Source: Excoecaria cochinchinensis (lineage: Eukaryota > Streptophyta > Magnoliopsida > Malpighiales > Euphorbiaceae). From it: DNA of 64,000 bases. The notes below the pieces were generated by a model, which was not told the DNA's origin, did no database searches, and saw only the letters and a program-made list of their open reading frames with translations. How positions within the stretch are numbered: position 1 is the stretch's first letter; each line of letters opens with the position of its first letter. Positions 34,259-45,324 of this stretch are shown here, one piece after another. The stretch spans positions 11,642,501 to 11,706,500 of the forward strand of contig CANTUQ010000043.1 in the NCBI GenBank assembly GCA_947683425.1, given 5' to 3'. The translations under genes were made by a program, and so were the position numbers.

Positions 34259-35468
34259 TTAATAATTCAGAAATTAAATAAATATTAATAATAATAATAA
34301 TAATAAATAAATAATAATATTAATTAATATTAATTAATAATATATTAAAATAAATAAATAAATAATGGGCTTACCGGATTTAGGTCGCCGGAAACTCGCC
34401 GGAGCGGCCGTTGGAGACACCGCCAACACCGGACGGTAGATCGGAGCGCCGGGAGTCGAACGACGGTGGTCACGCGCCGGAAGGTCGCCGGAGGAGGCCG
34501 GAGCTCGCCTTGAAGCCGCGCGGTTCTTCCTCGCCGATCTCCCTAACGGCGGCGAGTGACGGAGGCCGGTGTATGCCGGCTGGATCGCCCTGCTTCCGGG
34601 AGCACGCCGGTGGGGCGCGTGCGGCGGTTCGGCGCGGTGGCTGGCCGGCGGAGGCCTCGCCTCCTTCCCCCTTTTTCTTTCCCTTTTCCGGCGTCGCTTG
34701 GTCTGTGGCTGGGTCTGCTCCTCTCTTTTCTTATTTCTTCTTTTATCTCCTCTTTTGTTTCTTTGTTTTGATTTGCTCTCAGTTCTTGCTCTCTATATTT
34801 TTTCCTTGGCTTTTCTTTTGGTTTTCTTGGGTTTCCTCTTTGGCCGGCCACCACTCTCTCTTCTTTCCTTTCTTTTTTTTTCTTTTTCTTTCTTTTTTCT
34901 TTCTTTTCTTTTTGCTTCCTCTTTTGATCTGCCGGCCTCTCCTTTCATTTTTGCTCTTCTTATTCATTTTATACCCCTAAATTAGGGCTAAGGGCATACA
35001 AGTAATTTCCTCAATAATTCCCTCCATTTTCTCATTAGTTTAACTTAATTAAAACTAATACACACACATACACATACTAATTAAACATGCACATATTAAT
35101 TAAACATTACACATTAATATATTCAATTAATTAAATATTACAATAATTAAACATTACACACATCACATATTAATATAATTAATCTACTCAATATATAATT
35201 TATCTAATTAATTAATCCATTACACTAATTAATCCATTTAAATTATCCTATATATTTATCTATTTATCTAATTAATTATACACTTTAAACTTTAATTATA
35301 CCATAATATTAATTACTCAAGTAACTAATAACAAATTAATTTTACACACACATATATTTATGTATATTTTTTATTTATATTTTCTTTTTGGTTTTTCTTT
35401 CGGAGGGAATAATCAAGGATCAAAAATTACCATTGCCATTAAACCCGACTCAGGACCCGGTGTCTACA
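33059..35468 (-). mobile_element. Tat-like solo LTR (2410 bp)
   Basis: Flanked by CATGT at 33054-33058 and 35469-35473. On the minus strand it begins TGTAGACACCGGGTCCTGAG and ends GGCGCGCGTCACA, the same termini as Tat#1 and Tat#2. Inside are an interrupted TAA-rich tract (33840-34370), a GC-rich leader (34380-34690) and a CT-rich stretch. No internal region remains, so it is the product of LTR-LTR recombination. Confidence 0.9.
34373..34690 (-). promoter_or_regulatory. GC-rich CCGGCG-repeat leader of the Tat-like solo LTR with a possible splice donor
   Basis: On the minus strand this GC-rich stretch is full of CCGGCG/GCCGGC words and ends ATCCGGTAAG, a good 5' splice donor, at the border with the TAA-rich tract. 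The overlapping ORFs in several frames come from the composition and show no protein motif. Confidence 0.4.
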
Positions 35469-36027
35469 CATGTGTTAACTCCCTACAACTCCAAGTCTCT
35501 TAGTCCCACTTATGCACACATCTCGTGAGGGGGTTCTGTCGCGCTTGCGACAGAACGCTCATGCCCGCACCAACCAGCTGAAGTTCGAAAACCGCTGGAG
35601 GGCTCTATCGCGTCCGCGACACTTGTCGCGCTCACGACAGAACTCTAGCACATAAACTTACCTTTTTCGAACAAAACTCTGTAATTCTTCTAGGGCCACT
35701 TTGGGGTGTGACAGAGATATGAAAATTTAATAATAAAAACTAACTTATAATTAACCAAGGCATTAATAAAATTAGTGAAGTTCCCAATCTTTATCTGGTT
35801 TAGACCCCAGAGGTTAGATAAACTTTCCTAATTTTAAATTGGGTGGCGACTCCAAAATACCTCAAAAGTGTGTAAAGGTTTTATGGGATTAGATGAACTT
35901 TTCCAATGTTCTATTGGGTAGGGATTTTAAAATATCTCATGTTACCCAATATCTAGACGCGAACTCTCTCGGGCCCTAAAAGCCAGCCTTTCGGAAAAAC
36001 ACATTGCGGGTTCAACGCGCGTCACAG

Positions 36028-36044
36028 TGGTGACTCCACTGGAG
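36028..36044 (+). other. Tat#1 primer binding site
   Basis: TGGTGACTCCACTGGAG lies one base after the LTR end. The Tat#2 equivalent, TGGCGACTCCACTAG, is on the minus strand at 61897. This type of site is usual in Tat/Ogre elements; the exact tRNA (reported as Arg for Ogre) was not checked. Confidence 0.7.
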
Positions 36045-37028
36045 ACTTTGAGACTATACTTCTAAAGTGTCTTGATTAATATATACAATTGAGTTAAATT
36101 CTATCTCTTTTCGAAAAATTGCATTGCATCCATGCTAGAGCCTTAGAACTATGCTAGATGGTCCCCATTCTCACCCCGGTGCATTCCCGAAGCACGACCC
36201 TATGTTTACTCAATGTGGGAAAGTATTAAGCATAATCACCAGCCCAAGCCTCATACCATTATGTTATATTAAATGGAGATTCAATTGGTCATTATGCTCG
36301 TGATGGGCTAGACCCGTTGCAGGGACCATACTTGGGTAGCCCTAAAGTATCATCACCTTCGACTAAAACTCATGTAATGGCAATAGAAACTTTCACTAGG
36401 TGACACATATCGTAATAATGTGCTTGCTATATGGGTCATTATATATTGGACAAAATCAGCTAAATTAAATGATTTTTTTTATCAAATGATTTCATGCCCC
36501 GTTGGGCCCATCTTAATTTGATTGAAGTGTTGGAATATATAAGGCCAAAATCCATACGTATACGCTTTAAATAAAGAGATGTTATTCTACTGATTTTCCA
36601 CCGTGCACCATACACGTCCATTGGGTTCCTTGTTAGCCCATGGATCAAGCCCACCTAGGAAAGAGATTGCATAACCTCGTGTGTGAGAGAGACAAGGTTG
36701 GAATGATCTATTTGCTTGCATGTGGTTGTGGATGTTTCATTGCATGTTCATTCATTATGTGTCATTCATGTAAAAAAAAAATTAATTAGTTTCCTCCGTA
36801 TGTGTACATTCTATTCTGTGTATATAATCTTCACATGTACATGTCATCCTATGCATAAATTTTTTTCATGCATCACATATATCGTCTTAACTCCCTCTAC
36901 CTTTCAGCTATCATAAACTGTTTGCCTAGGTGGTTTAGGGATACCGATAGTTGTCTAAAGAGCAATCAAGGTCCGGTTTGGTTGATAGAGGTCTGGCATC
37001 CTTACCAGAACATTTATAGGCATTAGAG
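36045..37028 (+). other. Tat#1 leader
   Basis: Non-coding leader with blocks shared with Tat#2 (61340-61790 reversed), for example AGCCTTAGAACTATGCTAG, GGGTAGCCCTAAAGTATCAT and CCATGGATCAAGCCCACC. This shows that the two elements belong to one lineage. Confidence 0.75.
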
Positions 37029-38215
37029 ATGGCCGACCCTTCGCAACAGACTGATGAGACTTGTGGCCTAATTGCCCAAAAGATGGATAGAAGGTTCGAG
37101 GAGCTTGAAAAAAGGTTGTTGGCCATGATTAAGGAAACAATGGATGCCATAGCTCTTGTTCTTCAAGCTCAGCATATGGTGACTGCTCTTAACCCGGCCA
37201 CGATCAGGAAGGCTCATACAATGACGGCTGTAGTGCTTCTATTTGCTTCCGAGCTTAGAGTCAAGGTACCCTTTGTTTCGCCAGTTAAGCAAGCAAGAGG
37301 CAAGAAGCCTACTCTAGAGTATGACTTTATTCCTGAAAAGGAAGACGATTCAGTAGTGATGCAAGCTCTGAAGAGTAAAGCATCAAGGGCAGAATATGAT
37401 TTAAGGTCAGGCTCAAGTCCACGCTTAGGTGAACATCAGACGGGTCTTTGATACGGTTACAAGAGCAAGTAGGAAAGGCAGAAAGACTAGAGCCTTTGCA
37501 GTCAATGGACATTCCTAGTTTCTCAAGCATGAAAAAGAAGCTAGCTGATCTTAATGAAGAAATTATGAAGTCCAAGCTTGCAACTACCCAGGCGCCTCTC
37601 AATAAGACTATTGCTAGCCCTGCAAGTCTTTGAGTTGGTTGCTATGATAATATTGGTGATACGTGAAGGACAAAGGAAATATCGGCACCTGAAATAACTC
37701 AGAGGCATTACTCTAATCTAGGACAACCTTTGTCTTGGGCTTTTATACGGCTCATTAAGGAACGAAAGCTACAACTGTTGCTGTATAGAACAGCCAGAGA
37801 TCAAGGCTTGCTAGGATATAGATCTGATCAATTATGTGCTTTTCATCAGCACAATGGCCACTTGACAGATGATTGTCAAATCTTAAGGGGTCGGGTCCAG
37901 GACATTATCGATAACAAGCAGTTTGTAATCCTTAGAGGGAAAGAAGAATGGACAACAGAAGTCTCAGCCACAGGATTAACTCAGCACCACTTCACCATCT
38001 TAGGAAAGCCATTGTCTTAGCACTTCACCCGACTCATCAAGAAAGGGAAGTTACAATCATTGCAAGCGGGGCTTGCCCCAAGCCAAGGGCAGCCTAGACA
38101 CAGAGCAGATTGGTATTGTGTATATCACCAGTGTAAAGGGCGTAGAATGAATTACTTCCGTCCTCTACAAGACTGCATTCAAGAATTAATGTCGGGCCCA
38201 GGGAAAGAAAGAAAG
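37029..38215 (+). pseudogene. gag: Tat#1 gag remnant, central capsid part deleted, knuckle region duplicated
   Basis: The start MADPSQQTDETCG... (37029) opens a 140-codon frame with a coiled coil (RRFEELEKRLLAMIKETMD), matching the Tat#2 gag start. A frameshift leads to 37448-37633. The capsid core seen in Tat#2 is missing. At 37690-38020 the C-terminal part resumes with a Cys/His motif, CAFHQHNGHLTDDC, then LRGRVQDIID. A second, more decayed copy of the same block follows (HFTRLIKKGKLQ..., CVYHQCKGRRMNYF) to about 38215. Several stops and frameshifts make it non-functional as a full Gag. Confidence 0.8.
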
Positions 38216-38482
38216 AATTAGAGTTATTATAATGCCATTCTTTTTATGATATAAAGTGTGTTTCTGAACTATGTTATGCACTTGTTTCTCTAGTTATTTT
38301 AATAGTATGGGCTTTTCTTCTTTATGCGTTATCATATCTTATCGCATTATGCATAGTAATAATCGTGATTAAGGCATTGGTTCAATAAACACTATTTCAT
38401 TCAATCTCAAGGAAAAAACATCTTGGCTGCATCTAACCTGACTCCCGAAGTGAGATAAAATTTGAGAGATAAAAGAAAAGAA

Positions 38483-38557
<75 letters not shown>

Positions 38558-40420
38558 GAAAAGGCCTTTGCCTGGACCTAGAATGACATGCTGAAAATTG
38601 ACAATGGCATTGCTACGACAACCTGCTTTAATTTGCCAACCTAACAGCAATTGAAGTTTTAAAAGCCGACGAAAGCAAGGTGCAGGATTTCACAGTCAGG
38701 TTCCAAACAAAAAAACTCACTATCTCTGCCAGTTTGCACAATGGGTCAAGATGAAGCATTTGGTGCTAAAAAAAAAGAGAAGGAAAAGAGAAAAGAAAAA
38801 AAAATAAAAAAAAACACCATAGTTTTGTCCTAAATTATATGAGGCTAGCTTATAACTCAGTCTCAACCATTAAGGGATTGGGCCACCAAAGCCAACAAAA
38901 GCAAGGTGCGGGATTTCACAGTTAGGTTCCAAACAAGAGAACTCACTATCTCTGCCAGTTTGCACAATGGGTCAAGATGAAGCCTTTGGTGCTAAAAAAT
39001 AGAGGCATTATCAGAAGAAGCAGCCATCCTGGCTAACAATGATGAAAGTAAATTCAAAGGAACAAATAGATGTTGATGGGTGGAAGGAGCTCCCATGGCA
39101 AAGGCTAAAAAAAGAAAAGAAAAGAAAAATAAATAAAAAAAGAATAGAACAAGTACCCCACGAGTTGAAAACTGAGAATAGGCGACCTTGCTTAAATTAG
39201 GCACCCCGCTAGGGTGAAAACCTGGAAAAGGCACCCTAGTAAAAAATTAGAGGTTGAGAGAAAATATTCAATCAAGAAAACCTGAGAGGGCTAATTGATA
39301 ACAGGAGTCAAATGTGCTCGAGGTGTTACTCCCTGAGATTCAATAAAACCTGTGTTTTTGCATCACATGTCTAGTCATGATTATTGTTGTTGCTATATGG
39401 TGCATATAGATAGGAACACATGCATAAGCTAGGCATAAACATGCTATTGAATGGTCAAGAGAAACATGTGGCATGCATTGGGAGATATGCTGGAGCAAGT
39501 CTCAAGGCAGTAATAACAACACTTCATGTGACAAATCCTACCCTTCAAAAAAAAATAAAAAAAAAGGCCGTTAGAGATGAAAACCGTGATTGGCTCTCTA
39601 AGCAAAAGTTAGGCCAAAGGATATGGTGAAAACCTGAAAACAGGCAGTCTGCTCTAAAAAAAATAAAATGAATAAAAGCCTCTAAGTGGGTTGGGTCCAT
39701 TCCAAGCAAAAGTTAGGCACAGGGTTATGTGAAAATCTGCAAAGGAATGTATTTTCCCCAAAGAAAAGCTAGTGTGAAAATTCACAAGGGATGCACTACC
39801 TTTAAGGCAGTCCGAATAATCTCCGTTCAAGCAGATAAGGCATAATTCAGGACACGAGTCAAAGTCTTAGGGGCAAAATGTTGTACAGCTTTTAGCAAAA
39901 TACTCATTTACTGAGGGGTAAAGATGCACACAGGACGGTTCTCTCTGAAAAGATTATGGGTCAGAATTCCTAAGCCAAGATGACACTCTTATAGATCCTC
40001 GAGGCATTAAACAATGTGAGCAGCTAAGCCGTATCCTCAATGGACCCCTTAACTACCCAGGATATGGTCTATCCATTTTTGCATGCATTTAATGTCATAC
40101 AATTTTTTTGCAAATATCTGCATATAACTTTTCACAAATGCACGCACAATCTCTTGTATATATTCCTGTGCACACAACTTTGCAAAAAAAGTTCAGATAA
40201 AGACCACATGCACGAAAGCGGGTCAAGGACAACTTCAGCTCAACATTAGCACTCACCCGTGCTGGACAATCAGGTCAAGATGAAGTCCACATAGGTTCAA
40301 ATCATACAAACCCATAAAGAGGCACAATATCAACTCATCGGTTGTTTAACATGCAGACAAGTTGGCATTAACCAATCACCAACCGTGGTTTAACACGTCA
40401 ACAATCTGACGTAAACTAGT
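38216..40420. other. Tat#1 degenerate pol tail and 3' non-coding region
   Basis: No complete ORF. Around 39020-39075 the frame AILANNDESKFKGTN resembles the last residues of Tat integrase/pol, and the matching place in Tat#2 reads FPANEDGREFKETN (54285-54330, minus). A segment of about 100 bp around CTCACTATCTCTGCCAGTTT occurs twice (38697 and 38938). Later words such as CTAGGGTGAAAACCTGGAAA (39210) are typical of the Tat 3' untranslated region. Confidence 0.6.
38483..38556. repeat. (TAA)n microsatellite in the Tat#1 internal region
   Basis: About 24 uninterrupted TAA repeats. Confidence 0.95.
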
Positions 40421-40982
40421 AAAACATCCAAAGACCTCTTAAGAGGCAAAACATCCAAGGACATCTTAAGAGGCAAAACATCCAAGGACCTCTTAAGAGG
40501 CAAAGCATCCAAGGACCTCCTAAGAGGCAAAGCATCCAAAGACCTCTTAAGAGGCAAAATAGCCAAAGACCTCTTAAGAGGCAAAATGTCCAAAGGCCTC
40601 TTAAGAGGCAACCAAAGACCTCTTAAGAGGCAAACCAACCAAATACCTCTTAAGAGGCTAAGCATCCAAAGACCTCTTAAGAGGCAAAACATCCAAAGAC
40701 CTCTTAAAAGACAAAGCAGCCAAAGACCTTTTAAGAGTCAAAGCATCCAAAGACCTCTTAAGAGGCAAAGCATCCAAAGACCTCTTAAGAGGCAAAACAG
40801 CCAAAGAACTCTTAAGAGGCAAAACACCCAAAGACCTCTTAAGAGGCAAAACACCCAATGAACTCTTAAGAGGCAAAACAACCAAAGACCTCTTAAGAGG
40901 CAAAACATCCAAAGACCTCTTAAGAGGCAAAGCATCCAAAGACCTCTTAAGAGGCAAAAATATCCAAAGACCTCTTTAGAGG
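40421..40982. repeat. 27-bp minisatellite, about 21 copies, in the Tat#1 3' region
   Basis: The consensus is CAAAACATCCAAAGA followed by the 12-bp palindrome CCTCTTAAGAGG. One copy is short (22 bp) and one has an extra base. The 27-bp period is a multiple of three, so long ORFs stay open on both strands; these are by-products. Tandem repeats in the 3' untranslated region are a known trait of Tat-lineage elements. Confidence 0.95.
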
Positions 40983-41479
40983 CAAAAACACCAATGACTC
41001 GGTGCGATCCAAGAGGATAATTTTCGTACTTTGAAAGTCTAGATGATGACTTGGTGTGATTCGAGGATAAAAATCATGATTTAAACTGTCCTTCAAAGGG
41101 CGGTAATTCTTCCTTCAAGGGACATCCATTCGTTCTCCAGGGAACATCCGTCCTTCTGGGGGCATTCATCCATTAGTCCTTTAGGGGGCAACCGCTCCTA
41201 AGGGAATAACCAACCGTTCTTCAGGGAATAACCAATCGTCCTTCAGAGGGCATTCATCCGACATCAGTTCAACAGGGATGTAACACATCAACAAGGCGAT
41301 GTTAATTAGCCACCAAGAGCGTAGCTTAACACGTCAACAAGCTAGCTTTAATTAAACCCGCCACAACTCCATCAACACAGCAGGAAAGTGGCAGCGTCAG
41401 GCACATGCTTCTTTCCTTTTCTCTGAATTTTGGCTCACCTAGGCACCCATGTACTAGTTTTCCCAAAATAGGGGGCAAC
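40983..41479 (+). other. Tat#1 3' untranslated end with polypurine tract
   Basis: Contains a second, looser repeat (TCCTTCAGGGGGCATTCATC-like, 41090-41260) and ends in AAAATAGGGGGCAAC (41466-41479), the polypurine tract right before the 3' LTR. Confidence 0.7.
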
Positions 41480-42459
41480 TATAGACATTGAGTCTCGAGG
41501 TAGCCCAGATCAGGGTTATCCAATGATGAAATTAAATGCCTCTTCATAGGCAATAAGGTTAAAAGTGATGTTTTCCTTGTCAAGTTCCCATTTCATAAAT
41601 AAAAATTCGGAGGCTTGCGGCTGCCAGTGCATGAAGGCAAGCACCCCTCACGTGCGCGCAACATGCACGGCCTGGGCGCCCCGTCTGTGCTGACGTGCAC
41701 TCAGGCCACCCCTCTCCTCACCAGGCTGCCCCTCGCCACCCGCGAGCTATAGAACGCCATTTTCGGCCAAAAATCGGGAATTTTGTGTAAAAATTGATTT
41801 TTTATCCATTTTTTCCCTAATTTTCAAGGGTTTTTTATTTTTAAACTTAAATAAGGAAGAATTTGATTAAAATACAAATTCTTTTCGTAAATAAACTAGG
41901 TTTTTTTCTAAAAACATATAAATAGAAAAGAAAAAAGAGAGAAAAGGGGGAGAGACTTTTGGTTGCAACTTTTTTTCTACAAAAAAAAATTTTATGTGTT
42001 TCTAATTCTTCTTCTTCAATAAAATTTCTTTGAAAAATTTTCAGATTGAATTTTTTGAATGAAAATTGATTTTGAGATAAAGAAAATAATTTTTTGCTCT
42101 TGAAATCCAATTTTCTCATTTGTTTTTTTTCTCTCTTTAAACAAGCTTTTTGCAATTATTTTTTTAGAGAGAAAGTTTAGATTTTTCTTATTTTTAATTT
42201 AATTCTTGCGGATCTTGATAAGGAAATCATTCATTTTCTTTCCTCCATCGAATCCGAATTCTGAGTATAAATATTATGGACTCGATCTTAAATATTTTTT
42301 TATTTTTATTTCGTGTTTACAATCAATTAATCACTATGTATATTTTTAGATCTATTATGTATTTATTTGTTTTATGTAATTTTATTAATAGATTTAATAT
42401 TTTGTAATATTTTTTTATTTTATTTTTTATTCTATTTATTTACTTGATAGTTCATCCGC

Positions 42460-42535
<76 letters not shown>

Positions 42536-43587
42536 TATGTTTTTATGTGTGTTAATTTATTAATCTACTAATTTATTTGTCTCATTGTGTTATTTAATTT
42601 ATTTGTCATTCATAATACAATTTATTTTATTCTATTTATTTCTATTTTTTTATTATTTTATGTTTTTAATTATTTTTTGATTTAATTACTGACATTAATT
42701 TTATTTGTGTTTATTTCTGGTTTCAATACTTATTTTTTTTCTTGTTTGAGCACTTTTGCACGCGAAGAAGGGGGTTCATGAGATTTATTTTTGTTAATTT
42801 GTATTTGTATTTTTTTGCTTTCTATTTATTTTGTCATGTAATTTGTAATAAAATTATTTATTTTATGCACGTTAAAAATAAAATCGCAAAAATATTTTTA
42901 TTGACAAATTGGGTTTTTCTAATAAAATGGGACCAATATCCTAATTTTTAGCCAATAAAATCTTACTTTAAAAGAAGAGTTAATTTTCTCAAAATGGGAT
43001 CACTCATTTCGTTTTCTCAATAATATCCAAGAATAACTTTTCGATTTTTTAAATGAGCATGAAGGAACCAACGCTTTTAATCCAAATAAATGTACCGATT
43101 TATGTATGTTATTTACTTAATCGATTTTATTTAATTAATTTTATATTTTGAGGGATTATATTTTTGTCCCAATTTTCATCTTGTAATTTAATTTATAGTT
43201 TATTTTTACTTTGTTTATTTATTGCTTTCCTTTATTGCTTTCTTTAATGGTTGATGTGCACTTTAATTAAATTGAATGACATGTGAGAGAGAGATGAAAA
43301 TTTAATAATAAAAACTCACTTATAATTAACCAAGATATTAATGAAAGTGAAGTTTCGAATCTTTCTCTGGTTTAAACCACAGAGATTAGACGAAATTTTT
43401 CAATTTTAAATTGGGTGGTGACTTCAAAATGCCTAAAGATTTCATGGGATTAGATGAACTTTCCTAATGTTTTATTGGGTAGGAATTCCAAAAGATCTCA
43501 TGTTATCCAAAATTTAGACGCGAACCCTCTCGGACCCTAAAAGCGGACCTTCCAGGAAAACACATAATGGGTTCGGCGCGCGTCACA
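41480..43587 (+). mobile_element. Tat#1 3' LTR (2108 bp)
   Basis: Starts TATAGACATTGAG (the expected TG has become TA) and ends GCGCGTCACA. It matches the three pieces of the 5' LTR in order with many substitutions and small indels, so the element is old. It contains an ATT microsatellite at 42462-42535. Confidence 0.88.
42462..42535. repeat. (ATT)n microsatellite in the Tat#1 3' LTR
   Basis: About 24 ATT repeats, at the same LTR position as 29222-29319. Confidence 0.95.
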
Positions 43588-43922
43588 TCATGTAGTATAA
43601 ATTTATGAGTTTATAAATTATTATAATAAAATATGTATTAATTTTTCATCTAAAAATATGTATAAATTTAAAAAATTGATGTATTTAGGTGTAAAGAAGA
43701 GAATATATGTGTGTGTGTGTAGTTTTATTTTTATATTAATGAATCAACAACAGTTCCTTTAAAAAATTTTAAAAGGTTACATTTTCAGACGTTAAGGGAG
43801 CTGTTGGAAAATAAAAGACTACTAGTTCCCTTCCAACAATTAAACTAAACACGCTCTTAATTTAATTATAAGAAAATATATAGAAACAAAAGCCAAATGT
43901 GTAAAAATGCCCCTAAAATTTG

Positions 43923-45300
43923 GCAAAATGTACAAATTTTGCACCTAATATTTACTTTAAAGCAATATTATCCTCGATATTTCAAAATTGAGATAATTTT
44001 TTTTAAGATAATTGTTTAAATAATGTTTTTTTTAAAAAAATTTGCAAAACTTGTATTTATTGAAAAGTATTTGCGGATTTGGTGTGAGTAAAAAAATGCA
44101 ACAACATGTTGCGATTTTAAAACGTGGGACCCACGGCTGTGGAAAAGTATTTTATACTAAAACCGCAACTACCTGTTATAGTTCAGTGTGTCAGAAATCG
44201 CAACACTGTGTTGCAATTTCAGACTATATGTCAGAAAAAAAAAGTCACAACTTGTTGTAAAACAAGAAAACAACTGGGTGTAAGTAGGGGTAAGTGGGTG
44301 GGTAGAGTTGATATAATCTTTTACTTTAATTTTTAATTTTTTAAAAAATATTTTATTTATATGCTGTAAGAAATTAAACTATCAGACCATCCAAATGTCT
44401 GTTTTATGCTGTTAGAAGGTAATTACCATTATTAATCCTAACAAAAAACGTAACACCAAAATGTATATATATATATTTTTTCAATTATAGTGGGTATTTA
44501 TTAATAGGGAATTAATGCTTTTTATTTATTTATTTATTTATTTATTTTTATAAGAGACGAATATTTTGTTTGAACTTTTATTTTAAAAGAAAAATATGCA
44601 TAAGGGATTGTTGAAAAGTATTTTTCTTGTATCATCCAATTCTAAAAAAAAAGATTTCTAGTATGACATAAAAAAAAATGTCACCCAACATTATTATTGT
44701 TGTTATTATTATTATTGAAAGTCACACATTACTACATTTCTCATATAGATATGGTATTTTTCATAATCAAGCAAGCGAAAATATTATGTAGAAAAAAATA
44801 TTATTGTTCTTTATCACATTTTAATATTGTATCCATTAACTTGATAATTTTAGGAATTTTTTTTTTTTGTAAGAAGTAAATTTAGGATGACATGTACGTT
44901 CTAATCTTTTAAAATAGATTTTAAAAAAAAAAAAAAAAAAGAAATAGTTCATAATTCATATTGATAAATTATTGTCATTTATCAAGTTAGGTGGTTGGAA
45001 GCTATTATTGGGCTAACTGTTCATAATTTTTCTTTGAAAAAAAAGTAAAACCCGTCAGACTCGTAGTTGCAAAAGCTACTGGTTTGACAGTTTTTCAGTT
45101 TTTTAAATAACATTAGCCATTCTTAAAAAAAAAATTAAAAACTGTCAGAGTCTGAAACTGCAACGTCCTGCTGCAGTTTCAGATGAGTCCGACACAATAC
45201 TGCATGGGACCCCTATGGTATTGATCTAATTAACCCCCAATCCCGTAAATAGTTTTCAACCTACACCAGTTTTGTAATTTTTTTTAAAAAAACATTAATT
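43923..45300. mobile_element. Small foldback-like element with inner dyads
   Basis: 44021-44080 pairs imperfectly with 45239-45297 in inverted orientation (TAATGTTTTTTTTAAAAAAA with its reverse complement, and GAAAAGTATTTGCGGATTT with AATCCCGTAAATAGTTTTC). Inside are smaller dyads such as CTGAAACTGCA...TGCAGTTTCAG (about 45163-45193). A copy of the larger foldback's terminus (AAAATGTACAAATTTTGC, 43924) lies to the left. No ORF with known motifs; boundaries are uncertain. Confidence 0.45.
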
Positions 45301-45324
45301 AAAAAATTATCCCATTTTACCCAT

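Larger units (their letters stand above)
30075..35713 (-). mobile_element. Tekay-like solo LTR (about 3.2 kb without its nested insertion)
   Basis: Flanked by GAGAT at 30070-30074 and 35714-35718. On the minus strand it starts TGTCACACCCCAAAGTGGCCC... at 35713 and ends GGGGGTGTTACA at 30075. Orientation is supported by the twin hairpin (30445-30482), which matches the gag-only LTR only when reversed. No ORF, primer site or polypurine tract was seen. It carries eight CpG-rich dyads and was split by a second solo LTR. Confidence 0.82.
13573..36026 (+). mobile_element. Tat#1 5' LTR, split into three pieces
   Basis: LTR pieces are 13573-14428, 29086-30074 and 35714-36026. They match the 3' LTR in order: GAGAGAAAGTTTAGATTTTT at 14258 and 42169, GTTCATCCGCTG at 29208 and 42449, and AATTGGGTGGCGACTCC near 35845 against a similar block near 43410. 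The two gaps are occupied by insertions flanked by perfect 5-bp duplications. Confidence 0.85.
13573..43587 (+). mobile_element. Tat#1: Tat/Ogre-like LTR retrotransposon with nested insertions
   Basis: The 5' LTR starts TGTAGATACTAGGTCCC at 13573 and ends GCGCGTCACA at 36026. A primer site follows at 36028, and the 3' LTR is 41480-43587. The flanks GCATG (13568-13572) and TCATG (43588-43592) agree at four of five bases, an old or 4-bp target duplication. Net 5' LTR length after removing the two insertions is about 2148 bp against 2108 bp for the 3' LTR. The 5.45-kb internal region has gag remnants and tandem repeats but no recognisable protease, reverse transcriptase, RNase H or integrase core. 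Confidence 0.85.

Noticed and set aside
34411..34985. Overlapping ORFs of 138 and 189 codons in the GC-rich part of the solo LTR
   Set aside because: Several frames are open on both strands over the same DNA, caused by CCGGCG repeats and a CT-rich tract. No motif; inside an LTR with defined ends.
40586..40957. Long ORFs on both strands with a nine-residue repeat (QRPLKRQNI-like and PLKRSLDAL-like)
   Set aside because: They come from the 27-bp minisatellite, whose period is a multiple of three and keeps frames open on both strands. No start context, no conserved domain, and they lie in a 3' untranslated region.
40421..40982. Possible CRISPR-like array (repeats of about 27 bp)
   Set aside because: The units are directly adjacent with no unique spacers, and the setting is a plant retrotransposon.
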